DNA from: WTJO01 sp965660165
GTDB taxonomy: Bacteria > Pseudomonadota > Alphaproteobacteria > Puniceispirillales > Puniceispirillaceae
Direction: 5' to 3'
Assembly: GCA_965660165.1 (NCBI GenBank)
Contig: CBFHYU010000008.1
Location: 1-64,000 of the forward strand
DNA length: 64,000 nt
The notes below the pieces were generated by a model. The model saw only the letters and a list, made by a program, of their open reading frames with translations. It had not been told where the DNA came from and did not search any database. Shown in pieces: positions 42,961 through 52,074 of this stretch. A program made the translations under genes and the position numbers. Within the stretch, counting starts at the first letter, position 1; every line of letters begins with the position of its first letter.

Positions 42961-43293
42961 CTAATGTGAGTTTCGGTTCTTCAATACAGGATCGTCACTA
43001 TAGATATGCCGCAACAGCTTCAAAATTCGGATAACATCCTGATCTTTGAGTGAATAGAAAATGGTCTGGGATGCGCGCCGTGTTGAGACAATCTGCGCGC
43101 GCCGTAATTTGCCAAGATGCTGTGATAAGGCAGATTGGCTGAGGAAGGGGATAATTTCTTCAATTTGGGATACAGAACGTTCCTTGCCATCAACAAGTTC
43201 CCATAATATTCGCAATCGCCGTTTGTTGCCAATGGTCTTGAGAACGTCAGCAACTTTTGAATTTTCATCATAACTGCCTGATTGATATTGCAT
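42961..43293 (-). CDS. ArsR/BigR-like transcriptional regulator without cysteines
   Basis: A 110-aa winged-helix regulator. RRLRILWELVDGKERSVSQIE and LSQSALSQHLGKLRRAQIVSTRRASQTIFYSL align with BigR/SqrR. The cysteine usual in ILCxL is tryptophan here. The whole protein has no cysteine, so the persulfide or disulfide switch of that group is absent. The ATG at 43293 has AAGGAA upstream and is preferred to an earlier in-frame start. It is transcribed towards the TSUP operon. Confidence 0.82.
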   Translation of the reverse strand: MQYQSGSYDENSKVADVLKTIGNKRRLRILWELVDGKERSVSQIEEIIPFLSQSALSQHLGKLRRAQIVSTRRASQTIFYSLKDQDVIRILKLLRHIYSDDPVLKNRNSH

Positions 43294-43501
43294 GGGGTGT
43301 TTCCTTGTTGTGTTGCTCCTGAAACCTCGTAATCTGAATGTCCTGTAATCTGGCCGTCTAATCATTGGCTATATTCACTATACCTAATTTTATGATAAAT
43401 TACACCAAAAAACTTAAAATACATATTTAAATTATATAATAAGTTGTATTTTTGATCCAGTTAAGACTAGCTATCTAAGCTGATAAGCCTATGTAATATA
43501 G

Positions 43502-44320
43502 TTATAATCCCCATATTTGTTGTTGCGGGAAATAGGATAAGATCATTATCCGAAAATTCTGAGGTCTCTCTTGAAGTGAGGCAAAGGGGATGATTGCACG
43601 ATAAAATTGTATCTCATCAGAGGCAGAATCCTGAATTGTTCCAAATTGCAGTAATGGTTGGCGAATAGACAGGCTTACGCGTGCAACAAGATCAATCCAT
43701 CTGCCATAGGCTGATTGCATCAATTCGATATATTCTATCTTATCAATCTGTTCTGGATAGGCACAAATATCAGCAATATTCGTTGGCTTACACAGATGAC
43801 GTGCATCCAGCATAAACAGGCTAGCATGCGCCATGATTTCAGGATTTATTTTTTTCAGGGCAAGGGCTGTTGGCTCATTACCGTGCGGAATCTGTCCTAG
43901 ATTCAGGAATAAAAATGGCAAGCTATCTGACAAGGCCGCATTGGCAGGAAAGATTGACAGATGAGAGGCAAATTTGTTTTTCTCGGCATGTTCAAATGAA
44001 AATAAACATAATCTGCCAAGATATAAAAATAACTCTGCGCTGTCTTCATAATATTTAGGTGCTTTTGCTTGCTGAGTATCATCAAGATTTCTGTTGCTAG
44101 AATAGATGGTGGTAGGGCGATCAGTGATAGCACGCAAAAAATCGATCAGTCGCAGTAAGGCAACCCACCCTGCATTTTCTTCTAGATGCAAGGTGATCTG
44201 GTTTTGTTTCGTGATGCCATAAATAACCTTGCGCCTATCTGTGGGTGGTTGGGTTATTCCAGAACGATGTTCTAGAATTTCAAGTGTGCCATCACATTCA
44301 ATATGAATTTGGATGTTCAT
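43502..44320 (-). CDS. Hypothetical protein, 272 aa
   Basis: A 272-aa soluble protein, start ATG 44318-44320, ending FPQQQIWGL. It is Leu/Ile-rich with no signal peptide or membrane helix and no motif I recognise. It is an isolated gene between AT-rich spacers. It could be lineage-specific. Confidence 0.55.
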   Translation of the reverse strand: MNIQIHIECDGTLEILEHRSGITQPPTDRRKVIYGITKQNQITLHLEENAGWVALLRLIDFLRAITDRPTTIYSSNRNLDDTQQAKAPKYYEDSAELFLYLGRLCLFSFEHAEKNKFASHLSIFPANAALSDSLPFLFLNLGQIPHGNEPTALALKKINPEIMAHASLFMLDARHLCKPTNIADICAYPEQIDKIEYIELMQSAYGRWIDLVARVSLSIRQPLLQFGTIQDSASDEIQFYRAIIPFASLQERPQNFRIMILSYFPQQQIWGL

Positions 44321-44505
44321 TGGTTGCTAACCCTGTCCTGTCATTAGAAAATTACGCAAATTTCCACCTGACCAGAAATCTAACAAAATCTTCAAGATGG
44401 CTAGAATGACATTAAAAAGTTAGAAAAGCGTTTACGCGGCATGTTTTTTGATAAAAAATTATCGTAAATTGAATCAGAAACCGCCTAATTTGTGAAAATA
44501 ATCTG

Positions 44506-45033
44506 ATGACAGAACAGAAATCTCCCCAGCTAACTGAATTTCATATGCATATAGATGGAGATGGGCGCTGGTTTCATGAAGGTGGCGAGATCACTAGAAA
44601 ACGCATGGTTGCGTTATTTGCCTCTATTTTATCATGTGACGAAACAGGTCAGCATTGGTTAAGAACGCCAGTAGAATATGGCCGTGTTGAGGTGGTGGAT
44701 GCTGCGTTTATTATCACATCTATGCATATTGGCTCGTCTACAACTGGCCAGATAATCACCATGACAGATAATATTGATAGAATGTACGAGGTGAGTGCCC
44801 AATATCCGATCAAGATGACCGCCGATAAACAGGGCATCATCAAGCCCTATCTGCTGATTGAGCGGGGGGTGAGGGCGCGGCTATCTCATCCTGTATATTA
44901 CGAGCTGGCAGCGATTGCACACACAGACCCCCATACAGGCGCAGTGGGGGTGACAAGCCATAACCAATTTTTCAGCTTAGATCAGGATGATCACCAGCAT
45001 GATAGCGATTTTGGCAACGGCGCTAGCCCATGA
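44506..45033 (+). CDS. DUF1285 family protein
   Basis: A 175-aa protein with FHMHIDGDGRWFHEGGEITRKRMVALFASIL, the DUF1285 opening. Function unknown. The family nearly always precedes a NUDIX CoA pyrophosphatase gene, as here (4-bp overlap). An AT-rich spacer upstream holds its promoter. Confidence 0.88.
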   Translation: MTEQKSPQLTEFHMHIDGDGRWFHEGGEITRKRMVALFASILSCDETGQHWLRTPVEYGRVEVVDAAFIITSMHIGSSTTGQIITMTDNIDRMYEVSAQYPIKMTADKQGIIKPYLLIERGVRARLSHPVYYELAAIAHTDPHTGAVGVTSHNQFFSLDQDDHQHDSDFGNGASP

Positions 45034-45638
45034 CAGCACGGCCATCAACTTTATTACTAGGCCAGATCACATCCTGTTTGTCACCAAGGCCGCCTCACTA
45101 TGATGGTGAGATACCAAATCATGGAACGAAACAGGCAGCTGTTCTGATGTTGCTAGCTGAGGAGGCAGGCGAGCTGTCTATTTTGCTAACACAACGTGCG
45201 CATCATCTCAGAATTCATCCAGGTCAGGTCAGCTTACCTGGCGGCAAGCCAGAAATTATCGATAGCGATGGTTTTGCAACCGCGTTAAGAGAAGCAGAAG
45301 AAGAGATTGGATTGTCATCAGATATGGTTGAGCCACTAGGCTATAGCCTGCCAGTGCTAACCTCAACCGACTATCTGGTGGATGTAGCAGTAGGCCTGTC
45401 AGCCCTGCCTACCACGCCATTGATTGGCTCGCTTAGCCTATCTGAAGATGAGGTGGCAGATATATTATGCATCTCGGCAACACAATTATTGTCGCTTGAC
45501 AATTTTATCCCAAAACGCAGACAAGGCGAAGATGGCAGCTGGCGAGATTATTATGTAATTGACGGCACAGACCCCCCTGTTTGGGGGGCTACTGCGAATA
45601 TTCTGCACCGTTTGGCAGTGGCAATCCAACAAAGATAA
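45030..45638 (+). CDS. NUDIX hydrolase, CoA pyrophosphatase type
   Basis: A 202-aa NUDIX protein. The Nudix box starts GGKPEIIDSDGFATALREA and ends EEEIGL. RAHHLRIHPGQVSLPGG is specific for the CoA-pyrophosphatase (NudL/YeaB) group. The ATG overlaps the DUF1285 stop. The tRNA CCA transferase gene that often follows in this order is absent. Confidence 0.88.
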   Translation: MTARPSTLLLGQITSCLSPRPPHYDGEIPNHGTKQAAVLMLLAEEAGELSILLTQRAHHLRIHPGQVSLPGGKPEIIDSDGFATALREAEEEIGLSSDMVEPLGYSLPVLTSTDYLVDVAVGLSALPTTPLIGSLSLSEDEVADILCISATQLLSLDNFIPKRRQGEDGSWRDYYVIDGTDPPVWGATANILHRLAVAIQQR

Positions 45639-45668
45639 TGCCCCGCTACCTGCTGGTGAGGGGCATTA
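45636..45668. terminator. Bidirectional hairpin between nudix and hsp20
   Basis: A 9-bp stem TAATGCCCC / GGGGCATTA overlaps the nudix stop codon and lies between the two convergent genes. There is no T-run, so it may be a weak terminator. Confidence 0.45.
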
Positions 45669-45684
45669 CCTGCTAAGATGGACA

Positions 45685-46161
45685 CTATTTGCGCTTTAAT
45701 GCGGCTGTTTTGCCAGTGCCTTCAATAACTGATTCGCTATTGAAAATTTCGATTTTTCTGGGCTTCATAGCATCTGGCACTTCGCGTTCCAGGTCAATAT
45801 GAAGCAAGCCGTCCTGAATCGTTGCACCCTTTATCTGGATGAAATCGGCTAGCTGGAAGCGGCGTTCAAACTGGCGAGAGGCAATGCCGCGATACAGATA
45901 TTCTGTGTCTTTGCCGTCATCTGCTTGCTTTCCTGTGATTGTCAGCTTCTGCTCATGAAGCGTGATATCTAGGTCAGCCTGCGCAAAACCAGCGACTGCC
46001 ATCGTGATACGATAGCTGTTCTCATCGCATTTTTCGATATTATAAGGTGGCCAGTTTGGCTGGCTTTGGTCTGGCGCCTGAAACAGGCTGTCTACCATAT
46101 TTGCCATCCGGTCAAAACCGATAGCGCTACGATAAAATGGGGTTAAATCAAGATGTGTCAT
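45685..46161 (-). CDS. Small heat-shock protein Hsp20/IbpA
   Basis: A 158-aa alpha-crystallin protein. N-terminal DLTPFYRSAIGFDRMANMVDSL, a central domain (NSYRITMAVAGFAQADLDI) and a C-terminal PRKIEI are all normal for the IbpA group of proteobacteria. It binds unfolding proteins. The leader upstream folds as a ROSE RNA thermometer, so heat controls its translation. Confidence 0.93.
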   Translation of the reverse strand: MTHLDLTPFYRSAIGFDRMANMVDSLFQAPDQSQPNWPPYNIEKCDENSYRITMAVAGFAQADLDITLHEQKLTITGKQADDGKDTEYLYRGIASRQFERRFQLADFIQIKGATIQDGLLHIDLEREVPDAMKPRKIEIFNSESVIEGTGKTAALKRK

Positions 46162-46232
46162 ATCAGGTTCCTTCTTTCAAAAAGCAAGGTGGTTATCACG
46201 GCACCTTTCATAAGCATGCCGCTTTTTGAAGC
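46162..46232 (-). promoter_or_regulatory. ROSE-like RNA thermometer in the hsp20 leader
   Basis: The minus-strand leader has three hairpins. The last (46170-46189) pairs CCUU-G-CUUU with AAAG-AAGG. The AAGGA ribosome site is sequestered, one G is bulged and the strand contains UUGCU, the signature of ROSE elements. The second (46199-46221) pairs CGGCAU-G-CUU with AAG-GUGCCG, also with a G bulge. The first (46221-46232) is GCUU-CAAA-AAGC. The AGGA lies 7 bases from the ATG. Melting at high temperature would free the site. CTTGAC (46276-46281, minus strand) may be the -35 of a heat-shock promoter, but the spacing to CCTATGT is long. Confidence 0.72.
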
Positions 46233-46286
46233 ATTATTGCCTCTATTTACATAGGTGGGAATTCGCTAGGGATATGTCAAGAGCCA

Positions 46287-46316
46287 TAAAAAAAGCACGC
46301 CATAAACAAGCGTGCT
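46287..46316 (-). terminator. Terminator of rpmE
   Basis: The stem AGCACGC / GCGTGCT (loop of nine) is followed on the minus strand by seven or eight T residues (46287-46294). It lies 68 bp downstream of rpmE. Confidence 0.85.
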
Positions 46317-46383
46317 ATGAGAAGTATGAAGCGTTTTATAGCGTCCCATTTGCGGGCGCAAGACGCTTGGATTTAGGCTGAAT

Positions 46384-46605
46384 TTATTTGACGCCCAAAC
46401 CGCCAAACCGCTTATTAAAGCGTGCGACCTGACCTTCGGCGCCAAGCACGCGCTGTTGGCCTGTCCATGCAGGGTGGTTCAGCGTATCTATGCTAAGACG
46501 CATTTCATCGCCTGGCTTGCCCCATGTTGAGCGCGTTGTGCGCTTTGAGCCATCTGTCATAATCAGCGTAATTTCATGATATTCAGGATGGATATCTTTT
46601 TTCAT
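46384..46605 (-). CDS. rpmE: 50S ribosomal protein L31
   Basis: A 73-aa L31 of the type without the zinc CxxC ribbon. It begins MKKDIHPEYHEITLIMTDGS and ends with GGLGVK. It is transcribed alone and ends in a T-rich terminator. Its neighbour the ABC exporter is divergent, which is a common order in alphaproteobacteria. Confidence 0.95.
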   Translation of the reverse strand: MKKDIHPEYHEITLIMTDGSKRTTRSTWGKPGDEMRLSIDTLNHPAWTGQQRVLGAEGQVARFNKRFGGLGVK

Positions 46606-46850
46606 GTTTCTTGCTCCTCAGCATCTTCCCTTTTATAAAGGCGACATGCTGATACGTAAATAATCTGTTTCAGAGGCGATGATATAGCGGTTTTCGGCAT
46701 AGGATGCAAGTGATTTCATAGGATAAAGATAGAAAAACAGTGCGACAAAATGCAACCAGCTCATTTCAGCCTGCATCTTAACTTCCCAGCCGCTTCATGC
46801 TAAGCCTGCTTCTATAGTATAGCCAACAGATAGCAACCCAGACGATTGAT
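46606..46850. other. Divergent spacer rpmE / ABC exporter
   Basis: This 245-bp spacer carries the two promoters. I see no additional gene or strong repeat in it. Confidence 0.35.
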
Positions 46851-48620
46851 ATGAGCATGTCACCTTCAACAGCTAACGCATCTGCCTTTCGCGGGTTTCT
46901 GCCATACCTTACACGCTATCGTGGCAGGCTAGCAATTGCGATTGTGATTTTGATTGGGGTATCGCTTGCGTTACTGTCACTTGGGCGCGGGCTTGCCTTT
47001 ATTGTGGATAAAGGGCTAGGGGATGGTGGTAACAGCCAGCTTCTGGATAATGCGGTGCTGGTGATGGTGGGGCTTGCCTTATTTTTGGGGATTGGCAGCT
47101 ATTTGCGCATGGCGATTGTAAATGATGTGGCTGAAAAGGTGATGGCCGATATTCGCAATGCGATATTTTTGCACCTTACGCGCCTGCCAGTATCATGGTT
47201 TGAAACAGCGCGCACAGGCGATATTCTAGCGCGGATAAATGCAGATACAGCGATTTTGCAAACAGTTATGGCAACAACGTTGGTGATGGCAGTTCGCAAC
47301 GTGATATTGCTATCTGGCGGTTTGGTGCTGGTGGTATTGTCATCTGTTAAAATGTCTGTTGTGGTGGCGGTTATTGTGCCGATAATTGTGGTGCCATTGC
47401 TGATATTGGCGCGCCGCTTGCGTGCTGCCTCTCGTCTGGCGCAAGAACGGCTTGGGGATGTGTCAGCAGAAGCAGAAGAACAGCTTAGCAATATTCGCAC
47501 GGTATTTGCCTTTGCGCAGGAAGAGAACGCTATGAAGCGCTTTTCAGGGCGTGTTGAAGCAGCGTTGCAGGCAGGGCTATCACGTGTCAGGTTAAGGGCT
47601 GTTTTATCTGGCTTTATTATCTTTATGGTGATCACAGCGGTTACTATGATTTTATGGATTGGCGGGCGTGATTTATTGGCTGGAAAGATAAGTGCTGGTG
47701 ATTTATCCGCCTTTATTTTCTATGCTTTTTTGGTAGCTACTTCTGTTGGCACCCTGTCTGAGCTTGGTGGCGAGTTGCAACGCGCATCAGGCGCGGCTGA
47801 ACGTATTGCAGAATTACTGTCGCACATAAGCGACCAACGTCATACCAAATCACTGCCAGCCCTAAATACAGATCAAGATAAAGATGGGGCGTTATCTGTC
47901 AGTTTTAAGGGGGTAAGTTTTAGCTATCCAGCGCGGAAAGATGTTGCGGTTATTGATCAGCTAAGTTTTACTGCCCTGCCACATCAGAAAATTGCCATTG
48001 TTGGGCAAAGTGGCGCAGGTAAATCAACCTTATTTCATCTGTTGCTTGGGTTTTATGCGCCCACGGGGGGGCGTATATTGGTGGGCGGGCAGGATATTAG
48101 CACGCTAGATATTGGCACGGTGCGCAATCACATCGGGCTTGTGCCTCAAGATGCCACAATGTTTTCAACAACGATCAGAGAAAATATCGCCTTTGGCAGA
48201 CCAGATGCCAGCCTATCACAGATTGAACAGGCAGCGCGCAAAGCCGCCGCACATGGCTTTATTTCAGAGCTTGAAAAGGGGTATGACACGCTTGTCGGCG
48301 AAAAAGGCGTGCGCCTGTCTGGGGGCCAGCGTCAGCGTATTGCAATTGCGCGTGCGCTTCTGGTTGACCCGCAAATTCTATTATTGGATGAAGCGACCTC
48401 TGCGCTTGATAGCCAGCATGAACAGGAAATTCAGGCGGCGCTTGATCTGGTAATGAAACACAGAACGTCGCTGGTAATTGCCCATCGATTGTCAACTGTT
48501 CAGGATGCAGATTTAATTGTGGTTATGGATAAGGGCAGGGTAATAGCAACAGGCACACATGATAGATTGCTGGCAGATAATCCAGTCTATCAAGCGCTTG
48601 CCCTTCGCCAATTCTCATAG
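46851..48620 (+). CDS. ABC exporter, permease-ATPase fusion (MsbA-like)
   Basis: A 589-aa half-transporter. Six helices occupy residues 1-310. The ATPase domain follows with Walker A GQSGAGKST, signature RLSGGQRQRIAIARALL, Walker B ILLLDEATSALD and the H-loop IAHRLSTVQ. It would work as a homodimer exporting lipid or drug-like substrates. A second ATG (46857) is an alternative start. Its substrate is not evident. Confidence 0.9.
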   Translation: MSMSPSTANASAFRGFLPYLTRYRGRLAIAIVILIGVSLALLSLGRGLAFIVDKGLGDGGNSQLLDNAVLVMVGLALFLGIGSYLRMAIVNDVAEKVMADIRNAIFLHLTRLPVSWFETARTGDILARINADTAILQTVMATTLVMAVRNVILLSGGLVLVVLSSVKMSVVVAVIVPIIVVPLLILARRLRAASRLAQERLGDVSAEAEEQLSNIRTVFAFAQEENAMKRFSGRVEAALQAGLSRVRLRAVLSGFIIFMVITAVTMILWIGGRDLLAGKISAGDLSAFIFYAFLVATSVGTLSELGGELQRASGAAERIAELLSHISDQRHTKSLPALNTDQDKDGALSVSFKGVSFSYPARKDVAVIDQLSFTALPHQKIAIVGQSGAGKSTLFHLLLGFYAPTGGRILVGGQDISTLDIGTVRNHIGLVPQDATMFSTTIRENIAFGRPDASLSQIEQAARKAAAHGFISELEKGYDTLVGEKGVRLSGGQRQRIAIARALLVDPQILLLDEATSALDSQHEQEIQAALDLVMKHRTSLVIAHRLSTVQDADLIVVMDKGRVIATGTHDRLLADNPVYQALALRQFS

Positions 48621-48637
48621 CATCAGGCTATTAGGTA

Positions 48638-49462
48638 TTATTGTGAGTTCTGCATCACCACCAGCAGAGCGTCAGTGTCTGATCTGCGTCTGGATGACCC
48701 TGCATAGACTGCATTGATGCAAGAGGCGCACTCTCTATCCTGCGTGAATGCGATAACAAAAATGCCCTCAAAATCGCTGATCTGGTTATGGTTGAGTAAA
48801 TGCCCATTGCCATCAGAGATGATAATGGGAATCTGCCCGATAGGTCTTGGTCTAAGCGCCATATCCAAGCTCAATGGGATAGTGTTATCTACATGATTTA
48901 GCAAAACCTGAATTTCGGCTTCTGTTGATGGCCACGAAATATGCCCATCCATTGGTGCATGGTTAAACTCTGCCTCCAGACAGGAGCAGGTTATATTGGC
49001 AGAAATATTCATTGATAGGGGCGTTAGCCCGTTTGTGCCGAAAGGTATCTGTAATGCATCATGAGAGGCAAATTTTTGCAGGATAAATCCATCTGATATT
49101 GCGTTGCCAGCCTGTGCAAAACTGGCAATATCTATTAGAATTTGATGTTCTGAATAGTAGGCATCTACTGTGACAGTTTCAGATGTTACAACATCAAATA
49201 CAGCATTTTTTCCTACGTCTGCTGAGGCGGAGAGTTGCGCTACCATTTGGTCTAGCAGCATGAAGGATTCTAGCGTCTGAGATGATGCATTAAGGAGATT
49301 ATTGTTAGACAAGTCAAAGGATTGCAGGCTAAGAGAATTGGCATATGTATCAGATAGACCAATCTTTAGATTAAATTCAGCGCTAAGACTGGCGGTTGTA
49401 AGCAAGTAGGTAATGAGAATACTAGAAAGCAGTATGTTGATTTGTCTATGCGCTCTGCCCAT
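48638..49462 (-). CDS. Secreted protein of unknown function, downstream of MotA/OmpA pair
   Basis: A 274-aa exported protein. A signal peptide ends at LSAE (about residue 28). The mature domain has no recognised fold, but cysteine pairs are found in TCSCLE and ECASCINA. The ATG lies next to the OmpA-family gene stop (2-bp gap), so it belongs to the same transcript. The association with a stator-like pair suggests an envelope role. Function unknown. Confidence 0.62.
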   Translation of the reverse strand: MGRAHRQINILLSSILITYLLTTASLSAEFNLKIGLSDTYANSLSLQSFDLSNNNLLNASSQTLESFMLLDQMVAQLSASADVGKNAVFDVVTSETVTVDAYYSEHQILIDIASFAQAGNAISDGFILQKFASHDALQIPFGTNGLTPLSMNISANITCSCLEAEFNHAPMDGHISWPSTEAEIQVLLNHVDNTIPLSLDMALRPRPIGQIPIIISDGNGHLLNHNQISDFEGIFVIAFTQDRECASCINAVYAGSSRRRSDTDALLVVMQNSQ

Positions 49463-49464
49463 CC

Positions 49465-50778
49465 CTATTCCGAGCCAAGCCGCTGTGTAAGCTTTAGCTC
49501 AATGCGCCTATTTTTCTGTCTGTCTGACGCTGTGTCCCCAATTGATACGGGTTGAAACTCGCCATAGCCTGCGGCTGATAGACGTTGTGGCGGCACCCCA
49601 TTTGCGACCATCAGCCTGACAACTGATAGCGCACGTTCTGTTGATAAATCCCAATTATCCTGATATTGCCCTGCTATTGGAATATTGTCTGTGTGACCAT
49701 CCACCTGTAACAGCCATGGGATATCTTCAGGAATTGTGGTGGTGATTTCAATCAGCGCAGTTGCTATCTGGCTAAGCTGTTTTTCACCTGCCTCGCCGAT
49801 GCTGGCCTGTCCGGGTGCAAATAACACCTCTGACTGGAAAATAAAGCGGTCTCCGACTATCTGGACATCTGTTCTATCTTTCAGCACTTCGCGAACACGT
49901 CCAAAAAATTCGGATTTGAAATTTTGTAATTCCTGCACCTTATTTGCCAGCGCATTATTTAGCTCTTTGCCAAGATTAGCGATAGCTATTTTATCTTTCA
50001 CCGCTTCACGCTTTTTATCATCAAGCAGGCCACGAAGCCGCGTAAGCTCAGCCTGTAAGCCTAGCATGGCAGTGGTAAGCTCATCTACTTCACGTTTGGC
50101 ATTTGCGGTTAGATTTTTCTCTTCATCCAGTTTCTGGCTGGTATCTTTGATCAGCTGATTGGCATCTGTGATTTCGGTTTGTAATGCATCAATACGGGTT
50201 TGCTGGCTCGCAATATTCTGGACAGACTCAACAAGCCTAGCCTCAGACTGTGCCAGCTTTTCTGCCAAGGCCTGTCGTTCGACTTCTGATAATGTAAGTG
50301 TTTCTTCTAGTCTGGCGGCGGTACGATTTGCATCTGATAGCTGAGATTGTAAATCGGCGGATTGCTGGCGTGATAGGCCAAGCTGGGCAGTGGCCGCCGC
50401 AAGTTGCTCGCTAAGAGAAAGAGTGTTTTTAGTCGCTTCATCTAGGGCAGATTGTGTCTGTCCTAGCTCGGTTTGGGTTGATTGAAGCAAGGATTGGGTA
50501 TTGGCAAGCTGGCTCTGGGTGCGCGCAAGATCAGCTGAAAGCGCAAGGCTGGCATCTCTTTCAAGCGATAACAGCTCGCCAAGCATGGATAATTCGCGCC
50601 GCAATTCTGATAGGCTGGCATCCTGACCAGATAGCCGATAGGCAAGATTTGCCTGAATCAGCACAAACACCATCAGCACAAATACAAATACCATTAACAA
50701 GCTTGCTAGTGCATCAACAAATCCGGGCCATGTATAATCACTAGGCCTGTTTCTGTTGCCTAAGCGTGAAAGTGCCAT
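49465..50778 (-). CDS. MotB-like protein with coiled coil and OmpA domain
   Basis: A 437-aa protein. One N-terminal transmembrane helix (FVDALASLLMVFVFVLMVFVL, about 20-42) is followed by a 210-residue coiled coil (TQSQLANTQSLLQSTQTELGQ and later heptads) and a C-terminal OmpA-like peptidoglycan-binding domain (DGHTDNIP, NWDLSTERALSVV, DRQKNRRIELKL). It pairs with the MotA-like gene upstream. The long coiled coil separates it from PomB/MotB, so it is likely an envelope force or transport device rather than a flagellar stator. Confidence 0.85.
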   Translation of the reverse strand: MALSRLGNRNRPSDYTWPGFVDALASLLMVFVFVLMVFVLIQANLAYRLSGQDASLSELRRELSMLGELLSLERDASLALSADLARTQSQLANTQSLLQSTQTELGQTQSALDEATKNTLSLSEQLAAATAQLGLSRQQSADLQSQLSDANRTAARLEETLTLSEVERQALAEKLAQSEARLVESVQNIASQQTRIDALQTEITDANQLIKDTSQKLDEEKNLTANAKREVDELTTAMLGLQAELTRLRGLLDDKKREAVKDKIAIANLGKELNNALANKVQELQNFKSEFFGRVREVLKDRTDVQIVGDRFIFQSEVLFAPGQASIGEAGEKQLSQIATALIEITTTIPEDIPWLLQVDGHTDNIPIAGQYQDNWDLSTERALSVVRLMVANGVPPQRLSAAGYGEFQPVSIGDTASDRQKNRRIELKLTQRLGSE

Positions 50779-50790
50779 CTCGCTATCCCC

Positions 50791-51837
50791 TTACTTTTTG
50801 GCAACCAGCTTAACTATTGCAGATGATAATGCTTTCAATTCGGCGGTAATGGCTGCATTTTGCTGTTTAGACTGGGTTTCAAGGGATTGCTGTAACATCT
50901 CCAATCTGGTGGTGAGATGCGACAGATGCTCAGTTATTCTGGCATCTTGTGCCAGTGTTTCATTCATTACGGCAAGCTGACTATTAAGCTGGGCTAGCTG
51001 GCTATGATGGCTGGCACGTCCTGTTTCTGCCTGTTCAATGGCGCGTGATAAGGTGATCATGGCTCTTGCGCCTTCTTCACTTAACCCCTGTGCAAGCATG
51101 TGATTGCCAGCATTTCCCACAGCACCAGATGAATCTCCAAAACGGGCAAACGCAGACAGCCAGTCCTCAACCTCATTGAAAAACCGCCCCATCGCTTGGC
51201 CAAGTTGAAGATCAAGAAACCCTAGAACAAGGCTTGCGCCCAAACCAAATAGAGAGGATGAAAAGGCAGTAGCCATGCCTGAAAGCGGCGCATCAAGCCC
51301 TTCACGAAGCTGACTCATTAGCTGGTCAAAATCAAGGCTGGTCATATCTAGGCCGCCAACAACAGCGCTCACCGACCCGATGGTCTGTAACAGCCCCCAA
51401 AATGTGCCAAGCAACCCCAGAAAGACCAATAGCCCAATAAAATATCTTGAGATTTCACGTCCTTCATCTAGCCGTGCGGCGACGCCATCTAGCACAGAGC
51501 GCAAGGATAACGCAGATAAATGCTGTTCTTCATGCGAGGCAGATAGCATAGCATGCACTGTTGCTAGCAACACAGGGCGCGGTGCAGATCGGCTAAGCGT
51601 ATGGGTGGTTTTTACTGTATTTAGCCAGCGCGCTTCTGGAACTAGTCGCAATGTCTGTCTGAAAATAAAGGCTACACCAATAAGTGCAGTTGCGATGATA
51701 ACGCTATTGAGAACAGAATTCCCCTGAAAGGCAGCAGATAAAGGTTGATACAGCAATGCCAGAATACCAAAGGTTACCAGCAAAATAATAACCATTCGCA
51801 ACAGATAGCGCTTTGGGTCTGTTATTTGTGTTTTCAT
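50791..51837 (-). CDS. MotA/TolQ/ExbB-like proton channel protein
   Basis: A 348-aa protein of the MotA/ExbB/TolQ family. Two N-terminal helices (residues 12-30 and 38-58), a proline-rich third helix (YFIGLLVFLGLLGTFWGLL) and a fourth (SGMATAFSSSLFGLGASLVLG) are visible. The C-terminus is a coiled coil. Genes like this, next to an inositol monophosphatase gene, are recurrent in alphaproteobacteria. It forms the channel partner of the OmpA-type protein and is not TolQ, which is at the right end. Confidence 0.85.
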   Translation of the reverse strand: MKTQITDPKRYLLRMVIILLVTFGILALLYQPLSAAFQGNSVLNSVIIATALIGVAFIFRQTLRLVPEARWLNTVKTTHTLSRSAPRPVLLATVHAMLSASHEEQHLSALSLRSVLDGVAARLDEGREISRYFIGLLVFLGLLGTFWGLLQTIGSVSAVVGGLDMTSLDFDQLMSQLREGLDAPLSGMATAFSSSLFGLGASLVLGFLDLQLGQAMGRFFNEVEDWLSAFARFGDSSGAVGNAGNHMLAQGLSEEGARAMITLSRAIEQAETGRASHHSQLAQLNSQLAVMNETLAQDARITEHLSHLTTRLEMLQQSLETQSKQQNAAITAELKALSSAIVKLVAKK

Positions 51838-52074
51838 TATCTGTCCCCCATATTTTTACCTATCACCGCAAGCACTAGCATTTGATCGGGATCAGCGTCT
51901 AACGAGTTTAATCCTCTCAATACACATACACCATATCCTCACCCCTATCACACCAGTATATCATCATCTGACGAGATAGCTGACAGCCATATATGATGCT
52001 AAGCCTAGCGCAAAACTATGGCAAGACTGTGAACATTTTTTTTGGATTGTTGGGGGGTAGGGCTATGGCTATGG
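51838..52074. other. Intergenic region, suhB / MotA-like
   Basis: This 237-bp spacer holds no gene I can support. A short ctatgg repeat lies near 52063-52077. Confidence 0.3.
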
